From assembly GCA_002771615.1 (NCBI GenBank), contig PCSD01000093.1, positions 1 through 15,138 of the forward strand: DNA of 15,138 bases, read 5' to 3'. Positions 1-7,300 of the stretch are shown here, piece by piece; positions within the stretch are counted from its first letter, which is position 1, and each line of letters opens with the position of its first letter. A model generated the notes under the pieces. It was not told where the DNA came from, did no database searches, and saw only the letters and a program-made list of their open reading frames with translations. Both the position numbers and the translations under genes were made by a program. Origin of the DNA: Candidatus Falkowbacteria bacterium CG23_combo_of_CG06-09_8_20_14_all_49_15. Lineage in GTDB: Bacteria > Patescibacteriota > Patescibacteriia > Patescibacteriales > UM-FILTER-48-10.

Positions 1-2
1 AA

Positions 3-68
3 ATCACGAGCCCGGGCGATGTCAAGCGGGCGGAGAAATTGCTTGGAAAAAGCGCCTGCGGCGCTTAA
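3..68 (+). CDS. Possible 3' end of a plus-strand gene, partial at the left edge
   Basis: The third forward frame is open from the window edge and stops at TAA 66-68. It reads ITSPGDVKRAEKLLGKSACG followed by Ala. Codon third positions are mostly G or C, as in the GC-rich genes nearby, and the residue mix looks like the end of a soluble or secreted protein. Only 21 codons are visible and no family can be named. If real, it converges on the minus-strand gene ending at 94, and the hairpins at 50-95 would lie between the two. Another forward frame is open to 97-99 but has less protein-like composition. Confidence 0.3.
   Translation: MTSPGDVKRAEKLLGKSACGA
50..66 (-). terminator. Putative intrinsic terminator for the minus-strand gene
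   Basis: AAGCGCC (50-56) and GGCGCTT (60-66) form a perfect 7-bp stem with a 3-nt loop. Read on the minus strand, the stem ends in a run of five T, two of them within the stem. It lies 28 nt beyond the minus-strand stop codon. The T-run is short, so efficiency is uncertain. Confidence 0.45.
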
Positions 69-95
69 AGCCCCCTTGGACGCTCAGGGCGCTTT
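67..95. terminator. Second hairpin between convergent gene ends
   Basis: AAAGCCCCC (67-75) can pair with GGGCGCTTT (87-95) with one mismatch, leaving an 11-nt loop. The stem overlaps the stop codon of the minus-strand gene and follows the possible plus-strand stop at 66-68. No good T-run follows on either strand. It may work with the neighbouring hairpin as a bidirectional terminator, or be incidental. Confidence 0.3.
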
Positions 96-1071
96 ATAAA
101 TTTCCGACTTTCCAAGATCCATCGTCTTGTTTTATGACATTGAACCGCACTGGCACTTTGTATCCGCCCAGGGAAAAATAGACTTCTGTGGTAAAAACCA
201 CTTTATCAGCTGTGGATTCGTCAGCTTGCGCGCCGGCCATGATGTTGCCCAAGGCGAATTTGCCTTCCGCGTCCAGGAAGTCCATCGTATATTCCAGCGC
301 CGGTCCCATGGCCGGAGTAAAATAGGATTTGGCTTGTTCTTTCTGTCCCCGCCGGATCGCTTCGGCCGCGCAAGCGAAAATGCCGCGGGCGCCGCTGTTG
401 GCCGAGCATTTTTGTCCGGTTGGCGGTTTAATGGGCGCGGGCGGAGAGAGAAAGCCGATCGGCAGGGCAGCGAGGTTTTCATTGCTCGCGCCCAGCCCGA
501 GTTTTTGCATCAGCCGCCAAGCGTCGGCCGGCCGGCCGAGAAAATAGCGCCTGTGGTTTACCGGACAGACATACCACGCCTCGCCTTTTTTTTCCGTTTG
601 CAGGAAGATTTTTCCGGCCTGTTTGGCGCTGAAATCATCATCAAGCGGCGGGTGGCCGCGGCTCAGGGGATCATAAGCATTTTGGATTTCCAGCCGGTCA
701 TCGTAGCCGTCATGGTCCGAGTCTTGGTCGCGCGGATCAGTGCCGAACGCTTCTTCCCAGCGGTCGGACAGGCCGTCCTGGTCGCTGTCTTCGTCATCAT
801 CCTCAAGCAGGCCGACGGCGATTTTTTTTAAGTTATCATCGGTAATGCCGATACCGAAGCGGCTCATGAGCGCGAAGGCATCGTCCGGCCGCGCCAGAAA
901 ATACCGTTTTTGATCGGCCGGGTTGACATACCAGGCCTCGCCTTGATTTTCCACTTGCAAAAGTATCCGTCCGGCCAGCTTTTGGGCCAGGCTGTCAGCG
1001 GCTCCGGCCGGTTCGCGCGAAAAGCCGAGCATCGCCGCTATGATTAAAATTGGGAGAAGATATTTTTTCAT
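94..1071 (-). CDS. Secreted protein with duplicated GEAWYV modules and calcium-binding DxDxDG loops
   Basis: A 325-residue protein with a clear Sec signal peptide (basic start, hydrophobic residues 5-16, likely cleavage near AGA-AD, about residue 25). Two related modules of about 55 residues (about 28-82 and 148-203) share the pattern GEAWYV-x-P, RYFL-x-RP, DA, LM, and G-L/I-G. Between them, residues 93-135 hold two thrombospondin-3-like loops (DSDQDGLSD and DSDHDGYDD), which bind Ca2+ in known families. Residues 221-325 form a separate domain with two Cys (221, 233) and a helix-then-sheet pattern that resembles NTF2/SnoaL-like accessory domains; this is a guess. Such proteins are common and uncharacterised in Patescibacteria. 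The ATG at 1069-1071 puts the signal peptide at the start, but no Shine-Dalgarno precedes it. It begins 25 nt after the RAYT stop on the same strand and may be co-transcribed. An extracellular or envelope location is inferred; the function is unknown. Confidence 0.85.
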   Translation of the reverse strand: MKKYLLPILIIAAMLGFSREPAGAADSLAQKLAGRILLQVENQGEAWYVNPADQKRYFLARPDDAFALMSRFGIGITDDNLKKIAVGLLEDDDEDSDQDGLSDRWEEAFGTDPRDQDSDHDGYDDRLEIQNAYDPLSRGHPPLDDDFSAKQAGKIFLQTEKKGEAWYVCPVNHRRYFLGRPADAWRLMQKLGLGASNENLAALPIGFLSPPAPIKPPTGQKCSANSGARGIFACAAEAIRRGQKEQAKSYFTPAMGPALEYTMDFLDAEGKFALGNIMAGAQADESTADKVVFTTEVYFSLGGYKVPVRFNVIKQDDGSWKVGNL

Positions 1072-1096
1072 TTTTTATGCCAGAACGCTTTTAGCG

Positions 1097-1759
1097 CTAT
1101 TCTAACTCCTCTTTTCTTTTCGCAGACTCTCTTATTGCAGTTTTTAAAAAATCATGGTAGTCGCCCATATTTTTAAATTGGTCCATGACAATTTTCTTAT
1201 GCGGAAGTTTCCCATTTCTTTTATCCAGATAATCCAAACAACTGGACCAGGGCCAATTTTCCGCTTTGGCAACCCCGTGGATTTCCGCGTTGCCGTTGAT
1301 GTAGGCGGAGAGGTATAAAAGCTGGTCATCAGTCGTTATTGGGACGCATTTATAAGCCCCTTGAAATAAATAACCGGAACGTTTATATTTTGCATTGAAA
1401 TAATTAGTATGGCTTATTCCGATCCTTTGCATGTATTTACCAATACCTTGTTCGGATATTTGCTGTAAAAGAAGATGATAATGATTCGGAAGCAAGCAAT
1501 AAGCCAAGATTTTAATCAATGAAAATGAGGAGAATGAGGAACCGGATTCCTCAAGGATTGAGGAATCCGGTTTCTCAGTAAGGCGGCGGTTAAGATATTT
1601 TTTTAAGAATAAACTCCCGATAGGCGCTTCTTGATTCAATTCTTTCAGGCCGGTTAAAAACCTTTTATAATCTTCCCCATTGTTAAATACCTTCCGTTTA
1701 TCAACTCCTCTATTGTAAACGTGGTAATAAGCGTTGTTTTGTAATTTTACCCTCCTCAT
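1097..1759 (-). CDS. RAYT / IS200-like Y1 transposase
   Basis: A 220-residue HUH-superfamily protein of the REP-associated tyrosine transposase type. The N-terminus has the family pattern NNAYYHVYNRGV (8-19). The metal-binding HUH motif is NHYHLLL (H93, H95). The conserved YFNAKYKRSGYLFQGAYK block covers 120-137. The likely nucleophile is Y153 in YINGN, the position of Y115 in the YIxxNP motif of E. coli RAYT; here the usual Pro is Ala. Trp-rich W169PWSS is also typical. All catalytic residues are present, so it could be active. RAYTs cut and join single-stranded DNA at REP-type hairpins. Residues about 55-80 are a variable insert, part of it encoded by a perfect inverted repeat. No terminal inverted repeats or target duplication are visible, consistent with a domesticated single-copy RAYT. 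The start follows the conserved N-terminus; a purine-rich GGAGG lies just inside the frame rather than upstream. Confidence 0.93.
   Translation of the reverse strand: MRRVKLQNNAYYHVYNRGVDKRKVFNNGEDYKRFLTGLKELNQEAPIGSLFLKKYLNRRLTEKPDSSILEESGSSFSSFSLIKILAYCLLPNHYHLLLQQISEQGIGKYMQRIGISHTNYFNAKYKRSGYLFQGAYKCVPITTDDQLLYLSAYINGNAEIHGVAKAENWPWSSCLDYLDKRNGKLPHKKIVMDQFKNMGDYHDFLKTAIRESAKRKEELE
1540..1572. repeat. Perfect 15-bp inverted repeat inside the RAYT coding sequence
   Basis: AACCGGATTCCTCAA (1540-1554) and TTGAGGAATCCGGTT (1558-1572) are exact reverse complements with a 3-nt loop. Read in the gene's frame, the palindrome encodes KPDSSILEESGSS (residues 63-75), between the first helix and the strand that leads to the HUH motif. 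It has the size of a REP-type hairpin, the kind of structure RAYT enzymes recognise. Being translated without breaking the frame makes it resemble an in-frame palindromic element. Confidence 0.9.
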
Positions 1760-1765
1760 AAGAGT

Positions 1766-1794
1766 ATTTTAGCTTATTTTTCAAATTTTGAAAA
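1766..1794 (-). promoter_or_regulatory. Putative promoter of the RAYT gene
   Basis: On the minus strand, TTTTCA (1789-1794) and TAAAAT (1766-1771) are separated by 17 nt. The -10 ends only 6 nt before the ATG at 1757-1759, so a transcript from here would be leaderless or nearly so. The region is very AT-rich, so chance matches are likely. Confidence 0.35.
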
Positions 1795-1806
1795 ATTTGT
1801 TATAAT
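1778..1806 (+). promoter_or_regulatory. Putative promoter of the Cys-rich protein gene at 1831
   Basis: A perfect TATAAT (1801-1806) lies 17 nt downstream of TTTTCA (1778-1783; 4 of 6 matches to TTGACA). The ATG at 1831 would have a leader of about 15-20 nt. It overlaps the divergent minus-strand promoter candidate and the inverted repeat at 1782-1799. Confidence 0.5.
1782..1799. repeat. 8-bp inverted repeat between divergent genes
   Basis: CAAATTTT (1782-1789) and AAAATTTG (1792-1799) are exact reverse complements around a 2-nt centre. The palindrome lies within the spacers of both divergent promoter candidates, where a dimeric regulator could act. The AT-only core makes coincidence possible. 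No regulator gene is next to it. Confidence 0.45.
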
Positions 1807-1830
1807 AAAACTGGATTTAAAAGAGAAAAT

Positions 1831-2493
1831 ATGAAATATAAAAAAACGATTGCGGTGTTTATAGGCATTGTATTAATGGCTTTGGTCGGCTACGCGGGTT
1901 TTGGCTGGTATGACAATTTTGTGTACGAAAAAATCGCCAAAGAAGTTAAAGCCGGTTCGGCCATTCCCTTTGTCGGCGCTTCTAATCGAATTTTGAGCGT
2001 GACGAAATGCCTTCCTGACCCACCGCCCACCCCCTACACCTGCCAGCTTTCCTGCCCGTTGTTAACCCCTTTGTTGGTGGCCGGTTGTTTGGGCGAGATC
2101 GGAGCCGCTCAATCCTGCCTTGTCGCAAATCAAAATGATGTTGCCCGGTGCGCGGGTCCGATTGCGGCGGCGCTGGCTTGCAGCCAATGTAATCAATATT
2201 TTGAAATAAATATTACCGGCACAGCGCAGATTGTTACAGCCGCCTTGACTGCTGAAGAAAAAAACGATTTTAATGCGGCCATCGCCGCGCCCGGCGTGGT
2301 GCCGGTTTTAGGCTTGCCGGCAACGGCTTTATCCTTGATCAGGGGGCCGTTTCCAATGCCCGGCGGGCAAATTATATACGCCGGATCATCCAATGTAATT
2401 CCTTGGGTGGTTGGCACGTCCGGGCCGGCCACCAGTTTTTGGGAAAGATTTGGCGATTGGGTTATTTTCCAGGCTGCCGCTTTAATTAAATAA
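1831..2493 (+). CDS. Membrane-anchored Cys-rich protein of unknown function
   Basis: A 220-residue protein starting MKYKKTIAVFIGIVLMALVG: a basic start followed by a hydrophobic segment (6-22) that could be a signal anchor or uncleaved signal peptide. Eight cysteines (60, 71, 75, 86, 96, 107, 117, 120) are packed into residues 60-120 and none elsewhere. This fits a small exported domain with up to four disulfides. The C-terminal half (130-220) is Cys-free, rich in Ala, Gly, Pro and Val, and ends in an amphipathic aromatic stretch (SFWERFGDWVIFQAAALIK). I recognise no family. Similar short Cys-cluster proteins with an N-terminal anchor occur next to pilin or T4SS-like genes in Patescibacteria, but that is only an association. 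The gene has its own promoter candidate and stands alone before rsmA, with a 51-nt gap. Confidence 0.82.
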   Translation: MKYKKTIAVFIGIVLMALVGYAGFGWYDNFVYEKIAKEVKAGSAIPFVGASNRILSVTKCLPDPPPTPYTCQLSCPLLTPLLVAGCLGEIGAAQSCLVANQNDVARCAGPIAAALACSQCNQYFEINITGTAQIVTAALTAEEKNDFNAAIAAPGVVPVLGLPATALSLIRGPFPMPGGQIIYAGSSNVIPWVVGTSGPATSFWERFGDWVIFQAAALIK

Positions 2494-2544
2494 AAAAGCG
2501 ATATTGCCCTAATTGCCGTTTTGTTTTTTTTCTCATAAAAAATT

Positions 2545-3408
2545 GTGGATTTGCTTAAAGAAACAAAAGATTGGTGCGAAAAATACGACATCATTCCTGC
2601 CCGCAGCAAGGGGCAGAATTTTTTAATAGACGAAAGCGTTTATCATAAAATCGTGACAACGGCTGATCTGCGGCCGGACGATATTGTTTTGGAAGTCGGA
2701 CCCGGTTTCGGCTTTTTAACCGAACAGCTGGCCAAGCGCGTCAAGCAGGTGATTGCGGTTGAATTGGATGACAAATTGGCTGAAATTTTAAAAGAGAGAT
2801 TGACGGCAGAGAAGATTGAAAATGTGGAAATTGTGAATGAAGATATTTTAGAAGTTAGAAGTGAGAAGTTAGAAGTGAGAAGTAATGAATATAAAATTGT
2901 CGCCAATTTGCCCTATAACATTAGTTCCCGTTTTTTACGCCAATTTCTTGGCAGTGATCAATTACGACCCAAAATGATGGTTTTGATGCTCCAGAAGGAA
3001 GTGGCGGCCAGAGTGGCGGCCAAGCCCGGCGAAATGAGCCTGCTGGCCGTTTCCGTGCAGTTTTTTTGCCAGCCGGAAATCATCAGCCTGGTTCCCAAAA
3101 CAGCATTTTGGCCGGCGCCGGAGGTGGACAGCGCGATTATGAAGTTAGAAGTTAGAAGTAAGGAATCAGAAGCAAAAAGTGTGAAGTTAGAAGGGGGAAA
3201 TGAAAAAGATTTTTTTCGTTTAGTTAAAATCGGCTTTAGCGCCCGGCGGAAAAAATTGCTGAATAATTTGGCGGCTGGCTATCGGATCGGCAAGCCAGAG
3301 GCCTTGGCGGCGGTTCTGGCCGCCGGTTTAAGTGAGAATGTCCGGCCTCAGGATTTGTCCGTGGCGGATTGGATAAAATTATTTAAAATTAGCGAATTTA
3401 AATTTTAA
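2545..3408 (+). CDS. rsmA: 16S rRNA (adenine1518/1519-N6)-dimethyltransferase
   Basis: KsgA/RsmA dimethylates two adjacent adenines in the 3' hairpin of 16S rRNA using S-adenosylmethionine, late in small-subunit assembly. The 287-residue protein has the family motifs in order: substrate/N-terminal motif KGQNFLID (22-29), SAM motif I EVGPGFGFLT (50-59), the acidic end of strand 2 in VELDD (72-76), NEDI (98-101), catalytic motif IV NLPY (121-124), LQKEVAARV (149-157), and FWPAPEVDSA (188-197). The C-terminal small domain has GFSARRKKLLNNL (230-242). Length is normal for the family. The start is GTG at 2545-2547, since no ATG fits the conserved N-terminus; no Shine-Dalgarno is visible. Two low-complexity insertions (EVRSEKLEVRS at 103-113, and KLEVRSKESEAKSVKLEGG at 200-218) come from a heptamer DNA repeat and sit in loops, leaving the motifs intact. 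Confidence 0.97.
   Translation: MDLLKETKDWCEKYDIIPARSKGQNFLIDESVYHKIVTTADLRPDDIVLEVGPGFGFLTEQLAKRVKQVIAVELDDKLAEILKERLTAEKIENVEIVNEDILEVRSEKLEVRSNEYKIVANLPYNISSRFLRQFLGSDQLRPKMMVLMLQKEVAARVAAKPGEMSLLAVSVQFFCQPEIISLVPKTAFWPAPEVDSAIMKLEVRSKESEAKSVKLEGGNEKDFFRLVKIGFSARRKKLLNNLAAGYRIGKPEALAAVLAAGLSENVRPQDLSVADWIKLFKISEFKF
2851..2884 (+). repeat. 14-bp tandem repeat (two heptamers per unit) inside rsmA
   Basis: GAAGTTAGAAGTGA occurs at 2851-2864 and 2865-2878, followed by a partial third copy (GAAGTA). Each unit is two GAAGTKA heptamers. The tract encodes EVRSEKLEVRS in frame, just before the NLPY motif strand, where normal RsmA proteins have a short loop. Confidence 0.9.
3141..3196 (+). repeat. 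Second tract of the same heptamer repeat in rsmA
   Basis: GAAGTTA-GAAGTTA-GAAGTAA runs from 3141 to 3161 and a degenerate copy (GTGAAGTTAGAAGG) recurs at 3180-3193. It encodes KLEVRSKE and VKLEGG between the SAM-binding core and the C-terminal domain. Sharing a unit with the tract at 2851 indicates a common origin by insertion or slippage. Confidence 0.8.
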
Positions 3409-3475
3409 ATAAATTGTTTTATATTTTTTGCTCGGCCTGACTGGAAAGAGAAATGGCTAAATGGCTTTTTTTGAT

Positions 3476-3504
3476 TTGGAAAAACAAAACAGATATGGTA
3501 TAAT
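3476..3504 (+). promoter_or_regulatory. Putative sigma-70-type promoter for the giant-protein operon
   Basis: TTGGAA (3476-3481) and a perfect TATAAT (3499-3504) are 17 nt apart, with the extended -10 TG at 3496-3497. It lies in the only sizeable gap (3409-3618) before a tightly packed four-gene run, so it is the best candidate for driving the whole operon. The leader to the ATG at 3619 would be about 105-110 nt. Confidence 0.65.
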
Positions 3505-3558
3505 TTAGTAAATTCACGGTGCTTGTTAATAACTTTTTTGATTACATAAAAACCAAAA

Positions 3559-3594
3559 AATATCATTATCATCAAGAATATCATTATCATCAAG
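3559..3594 (+). repeat. Perfect 18-bp tandem duplication in the 5' leader
   Basis: AATATCATTATCATCAAG occurs twice back to back (3559-3576 and 3577-3594), between the promoter candidate and the start codon at 3619. The unit is A/T-rich and non-coding here. It could be a slippage product, a binding-site pair, or an unstructured element that helps initiation, since no Shine-Dalgarno follows. Confidence 0.9.
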
Positions 3595-3618
3595 AATTTA
3601 CTATAAGCGACTCCCCCC

Positions 3619-4314
3619 ATGCTAGAAGATCAAAACAGCGCGCCTCAAGCAAGCGATGGGATCGGCCAGCCGGCCAGTCCAAAAGCGCCAATCAACAAGA
3701 ACCAAAAGTACGCCGCGGCGGGTTTGGTTTTTTTTGGTTTGCTGATCATATTCCTGTGGATTTGGCAGTTAAAAGCCAGTATCAACGAGCCGTTCGCGCG
3801 GCGCGGAACCGAGTCGCCGGCGGCCAGCCAATTGGTTGGCCAAAATACTGTTTTTGGCGACAGCACGGAAGAAGAATTGCGCCAGAAAGACACGGATCAG
3901 GACGGTTTGTCCGATTGGGACGAGCTGTATTTTTATAAAACTTCACCGTATCTTTCCGACAGCGATTCGGACGGATATTCGGATCAACAGGAAATTGACA
4001 GCGGCAACGACCCGCTTTGCCCGGTGGGCCAGGCTTGCGCCCAAGTCGGTTTGGATAATCAGCAGGCCGCTGGCCAGTCGGCCCTTGGTTCCGAACAAGC
4101 TCTGCTGGACCTTTTCAATTATCAGCAATTTTTAAGCAATACCCCGGTCATCAGCGAGGACGCTGGCCAGAACGATTTGAAGTTATTGGACGAAAACCTT
4201 GATGCTCCGACTTTGCGCTCACTGCTTTTGGAAAAAGGCATGAAAAAAGAAATACTGGACCAGATCAGCGACCAGGATTTGCTGGATAGCTTCCAAGAAG
4301 TAATTCATGAATAA
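3619..4314 (+). CDS. Single-pass membrane protein with thrombospondin-3-like calcium loops
   Basis: A 231-residue protein with a short polar N-terminus, one transmembrane helix (about 31-51, YAAAGLVFFGLLIIFLWIWQ) and an exported or exterior remainder. Residues 90-131 carry two DxDxDG-type loops (DTDQDGLSD and DSDSDGYSD), with the WDE and QQE glutamates that complete Ca2+ sites in thrombospondin-3-like repeats. Two Cys (134, 139) follow directly. The C-terminal 80 residues are acidic and helical, with repeated LLD/DLLD patterns and no recognised fold. It is the first gene after the promoter and ends 5 nt before the giant gene, so it is probably translated together with it. The same loop type occurs in the minus-strand protein at 94-1071, but the rest of the two proteins is unrelated. 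A scaffold or calcium-dependent partner of the giant protein is a reasonable but untested role. Confidence 0.85.
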   Translation: MLEDQNSAPQASDGIGQPASPKAPINKNQKYAAAGLVFFGLLIIFLWIWQLKASINEPFARRGTESPAASQLVGQNTVFGDSTEEELRQKDTDQDGLSDWDELYFYKTSPYLSDSDSDGYSDQQEIDSGNDPLCPVGQACAQVGLDNQQAAGQSALGSEQALLDLFNYQQFLSNTPVISEDAGQNDLKLLDENLDAPTLRSLLLEKGMKKEILDQISDQDLLDSFQEVIHE

Positions 4315-4319
4315 AAAAT

Positions 4320-7300
4320 ATGCAATATCAAAAAGCTAATATTCATAAAAAATATTATATTAAATTATTATTTTTATTATCAATATTATTTTTCTCTTTT
4401 CTTTGTTGTTTAAATGAATCTAAAGCGGATTCTTATTTTGATTCGCTTGGTTTTGAATATGAAATAGAGGGCCCTCCAACACCATCCGCTATGCAAATTT
4501 TGGTAGCTGATATTAAACATAAAGCAGAAACGGTCAAAGGTTTTTTTAAGGGTTTAGCTCAAGCTATCATTGAAGCTGACAGACGAATTGATGAAATATT
4601 TAAAGGTAGGATGGGCGCAAAGGCTTATCGCGCCGCTTTGAAATATTTTTTGAATCAAATCGCTTATGACACGGCGGTATATCTGGCCACGGGTGAAAAA
4701 GGCCAGGGTCCGATGTTTGAAAGCCGAAATGCCGGGGAATATATTATGAATGTGGCGGACAATGCCGCCGGTTCTTTTATAAACGCAGTGACGTCAGATA
4801 TTTTTAATTCAAAATTTAATCTTTGCAAACCTGACTTAAATATCAAATTAAGGATCGGTCTTGGCCTAAAAGAGATTGAGAAACCCACCCCGCCTTCTTG
4901 CAGTTTCCGGGAAATGAAAAAAAATTGGGAAAACGAATTGAACAGCAAGGATTTTTTGACCAGATTTGAAGATATTTTCAATCCCACTTCCAATGATTTG
5001 GGCATTGCCTTGTCCTTGCAGACCGGCATAATGGAAGAAAAACAAAAACAAATCAATCAATCAATAATTGATTATATTAAAGATGCCGGTTTTAAACCGG
5101 TGACAGACCCGATTAGCGGCCGGGTTAAAACGCCGGCCAACATCGTTCGGAGGCTGGCTGAAAAACAAGTAGAAGATTCCACTAAATTACAAACAACCCC
5201 AACTGGTGATTACTTGGGCGATGCTTTGGATATTTTTGTCAATACTTTGTTTTCCAAATTATTTGATAAGTGGTTGAAAAAGGGCTTGGTGGATGACAAA
5301 TCAGATTATGCTTATGACTGGTCAAAGATCAACCAGTTTGACGCGCCGGGCGGTGGCGGCGGGATCAAGGCGGCCAAAGAGCGCATGCGATCCTTGGGTG
5401 AAATGACTTTTGATACGCGCGCGGATTATGACATCACCTTGGATCTGACCAAGTGCGATAATCCGGACAAAGCCGGGCCAAGCGATTGTGTGATCACGGA
5501 CAAGTTTCGGCAGGCGGTCATCAAGCAATTGACCGTGGGCGAGGCGATTGACCAGGGCTATCTTGATCCAAAAGGAGTTTTCGGCTTCATTTCCGGCAGC
5601 CAAAGCGGCGATCTGGAGCCAAGCTACCAGGAAGGCTATCCCTACCGCTCAATGATCATTTTGCGCAAATATCGGATTTTGCCGGTCGGCTGGGAAGCGG
5701 CCGCGGAAGATATCAAAGTTAACAAGAGGAAAACTTTCACTTTGGGCGAGATGGTCGCCTGTTTCGCGGAGGATGATAAATATCAAGGCATGGAAGGCGA
5801 AACTAATAAATGGTGCCGAAATTATGTGGATCCGGATTGGGTGCTCAAGGCGCCGGCCAATTATTGCGCGCGGATGGGTTTTGGTCCGGAGATTTCTCTG
5901 TCGCGGGTGGAAGGCGAGGGCAATGAGTCGCGCCTGTTGATTTCGCGCCAGGAAGATTATTGCGCGGATGAGCAGTCTTGCATCAAAGAAGGATCGGACG
6001 GCACTTGCGAATTCACCGGCTATTGCACGGAAGAGCGGCGCACCTGGAGAATGGACGCGGAAACCTGCGAACCGGTATATAACACCTGTCTGGGTTTCCA
6101 GGCGGAAGACGGCCGGCGGGATTTTTATCTGCAAAATACGCTTGATTACGCGGATTGCAGCGCGGATAATGTCGGTTGCACCGGCTATTGCCAGCCTGAT
6201 ACTCAGGGTAAATTTTCCTGCACAGCCGCTGATCCCGCTGGCAAGATTTTTTTGGATAAGACCGCGGGCGAATGCGCGGCCGACGCGCTTGGTTGCCATG
6301 AATATATCCGTACCAAGAGCGGCCTGGGAGTTAATCTGGTCCGCAACGGCAGTTTTGAAAAAAATGTTTCCGCGGAGGATTGGACTTTTATTCCCAAAAA
6401 CGGAGGCGTGGACGGCAAACTTGAGTTGGACGCAACACAAAGTTTTCTGGGCGCGCAATCCTTAAAAATCACCGCCCATAATAATAATCTAAACGATCCA
6501 TCTCATGCCGCGCAGACTGTTTATGGCCTAATGAAAAATGAGATTATCACGGTTTCTTATTACGTGAAATATGATGGGCAAGTTTCTCCACATCAAGGCG
6601 CTTGGTTGGTTGCTTATTTGCGGGATGAAAATAATCAGCCGGTTAATTATAAGAACCAACCAAGCGGTTGGATTGAAGAAACATTGGTAAATTTTTCTGG
6701 CGATGGGCAGTGGAAAAAAGTTTCTTTTAGTTTTTCCCCCCAAGACGACAGCGATCCTAACAGTTTGGAATTTACCTTAGTAATTGAGCCGCGTTTACAA
6801 GTAGATGCGGCTGGCCGTGATATTAGCGCTTGGTTTGACGGGATCAAGGTGGAAAAGAACGCAAACGCGACTGATTATTCCGAGTATCGGGAAAACGGCT
6901 TGGTTTATTTAAGCAACGCGCAGACTTGCGCGAGCGAACAAGTGGGTTGCCAGATGCTAACGCAGAATAAAAATTTGATCACCGTGCCGGCCAAAATCGC
7001 CTTGGACGACTATTGTCCGGCCGAATGCGACGGTTATGACAGTTATTTGGCCCGGCCGACCCAGTTTGATTCGGAGCGCGTGGACAATCTGATCCCCGCG
7101 CTGGCGGCCAAGTGCGGCGCCGGCGAGGTCGGTTGCGACCAATTCACGAATCTGGACGCGGCCGCGCGCGGCGGTGAAAGCGTGGCCAATTATTCTTTCT
7201 TGCGCCGTTGCAATAAGCCCGGCAACGCCAATGTAAATTGCGGAGATTATTATACTTGGGAAGGCTCCAACGAAACCGGTTACCAATTGAAAAATTTTCG

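Noticed and set aside
127..831. Long plus-strand open frame of 234 codons opposite the secreted calcium-loop protein
   Set aside because: It is antisense to a gene with a signal peptide and clear repeats. Its composition is Arg/Phe/Ala-rich with no recognisable motif, as expected from the reverse of GC-rich codons.
1097..1759. Complete insertion sequence around the transposase
   Set aside because: No terminal inverted repeats, target duplications or second transposition gene are visible on either side; the protein type matches stand-alone RAYT genes.
2494..2536. Intrinsic terminator after the Cys-rich protein gene
   Set aside because: A T-rich stretch is present (about 2519-2531), but I cannot fold a convincing stem in front of it; the candidate pairing has several mismatches.
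3451..3471. Terminator after rsmA, from AAATGGCT repeats followed by a T-run
   Set aside because: AAATGGCT is repeated directly, not inverted, so no hairpin forms.
3559..3594. Possible CRISPR repeats
   Set aside because: There are only two copies, directly abutting with no spacers, and no cas genes.
4392..4430. Lipobox in the giant protein signal peptide (SFLCC)
   Set aside because: The residue before the first Cys is Leu rather than Gly, Ala or Ser, and a good signal peptidase I site (ESKA-DS) follows.
5649..6458. Minus-strand open frame of 269 codons inside the giant gene
   Set aside because: It mirrors a GC-rich part of the giant gene, where stops are rare on the other strand. It has no motif, and the plus-strand frame shows conserved Cys modules across the same bases.
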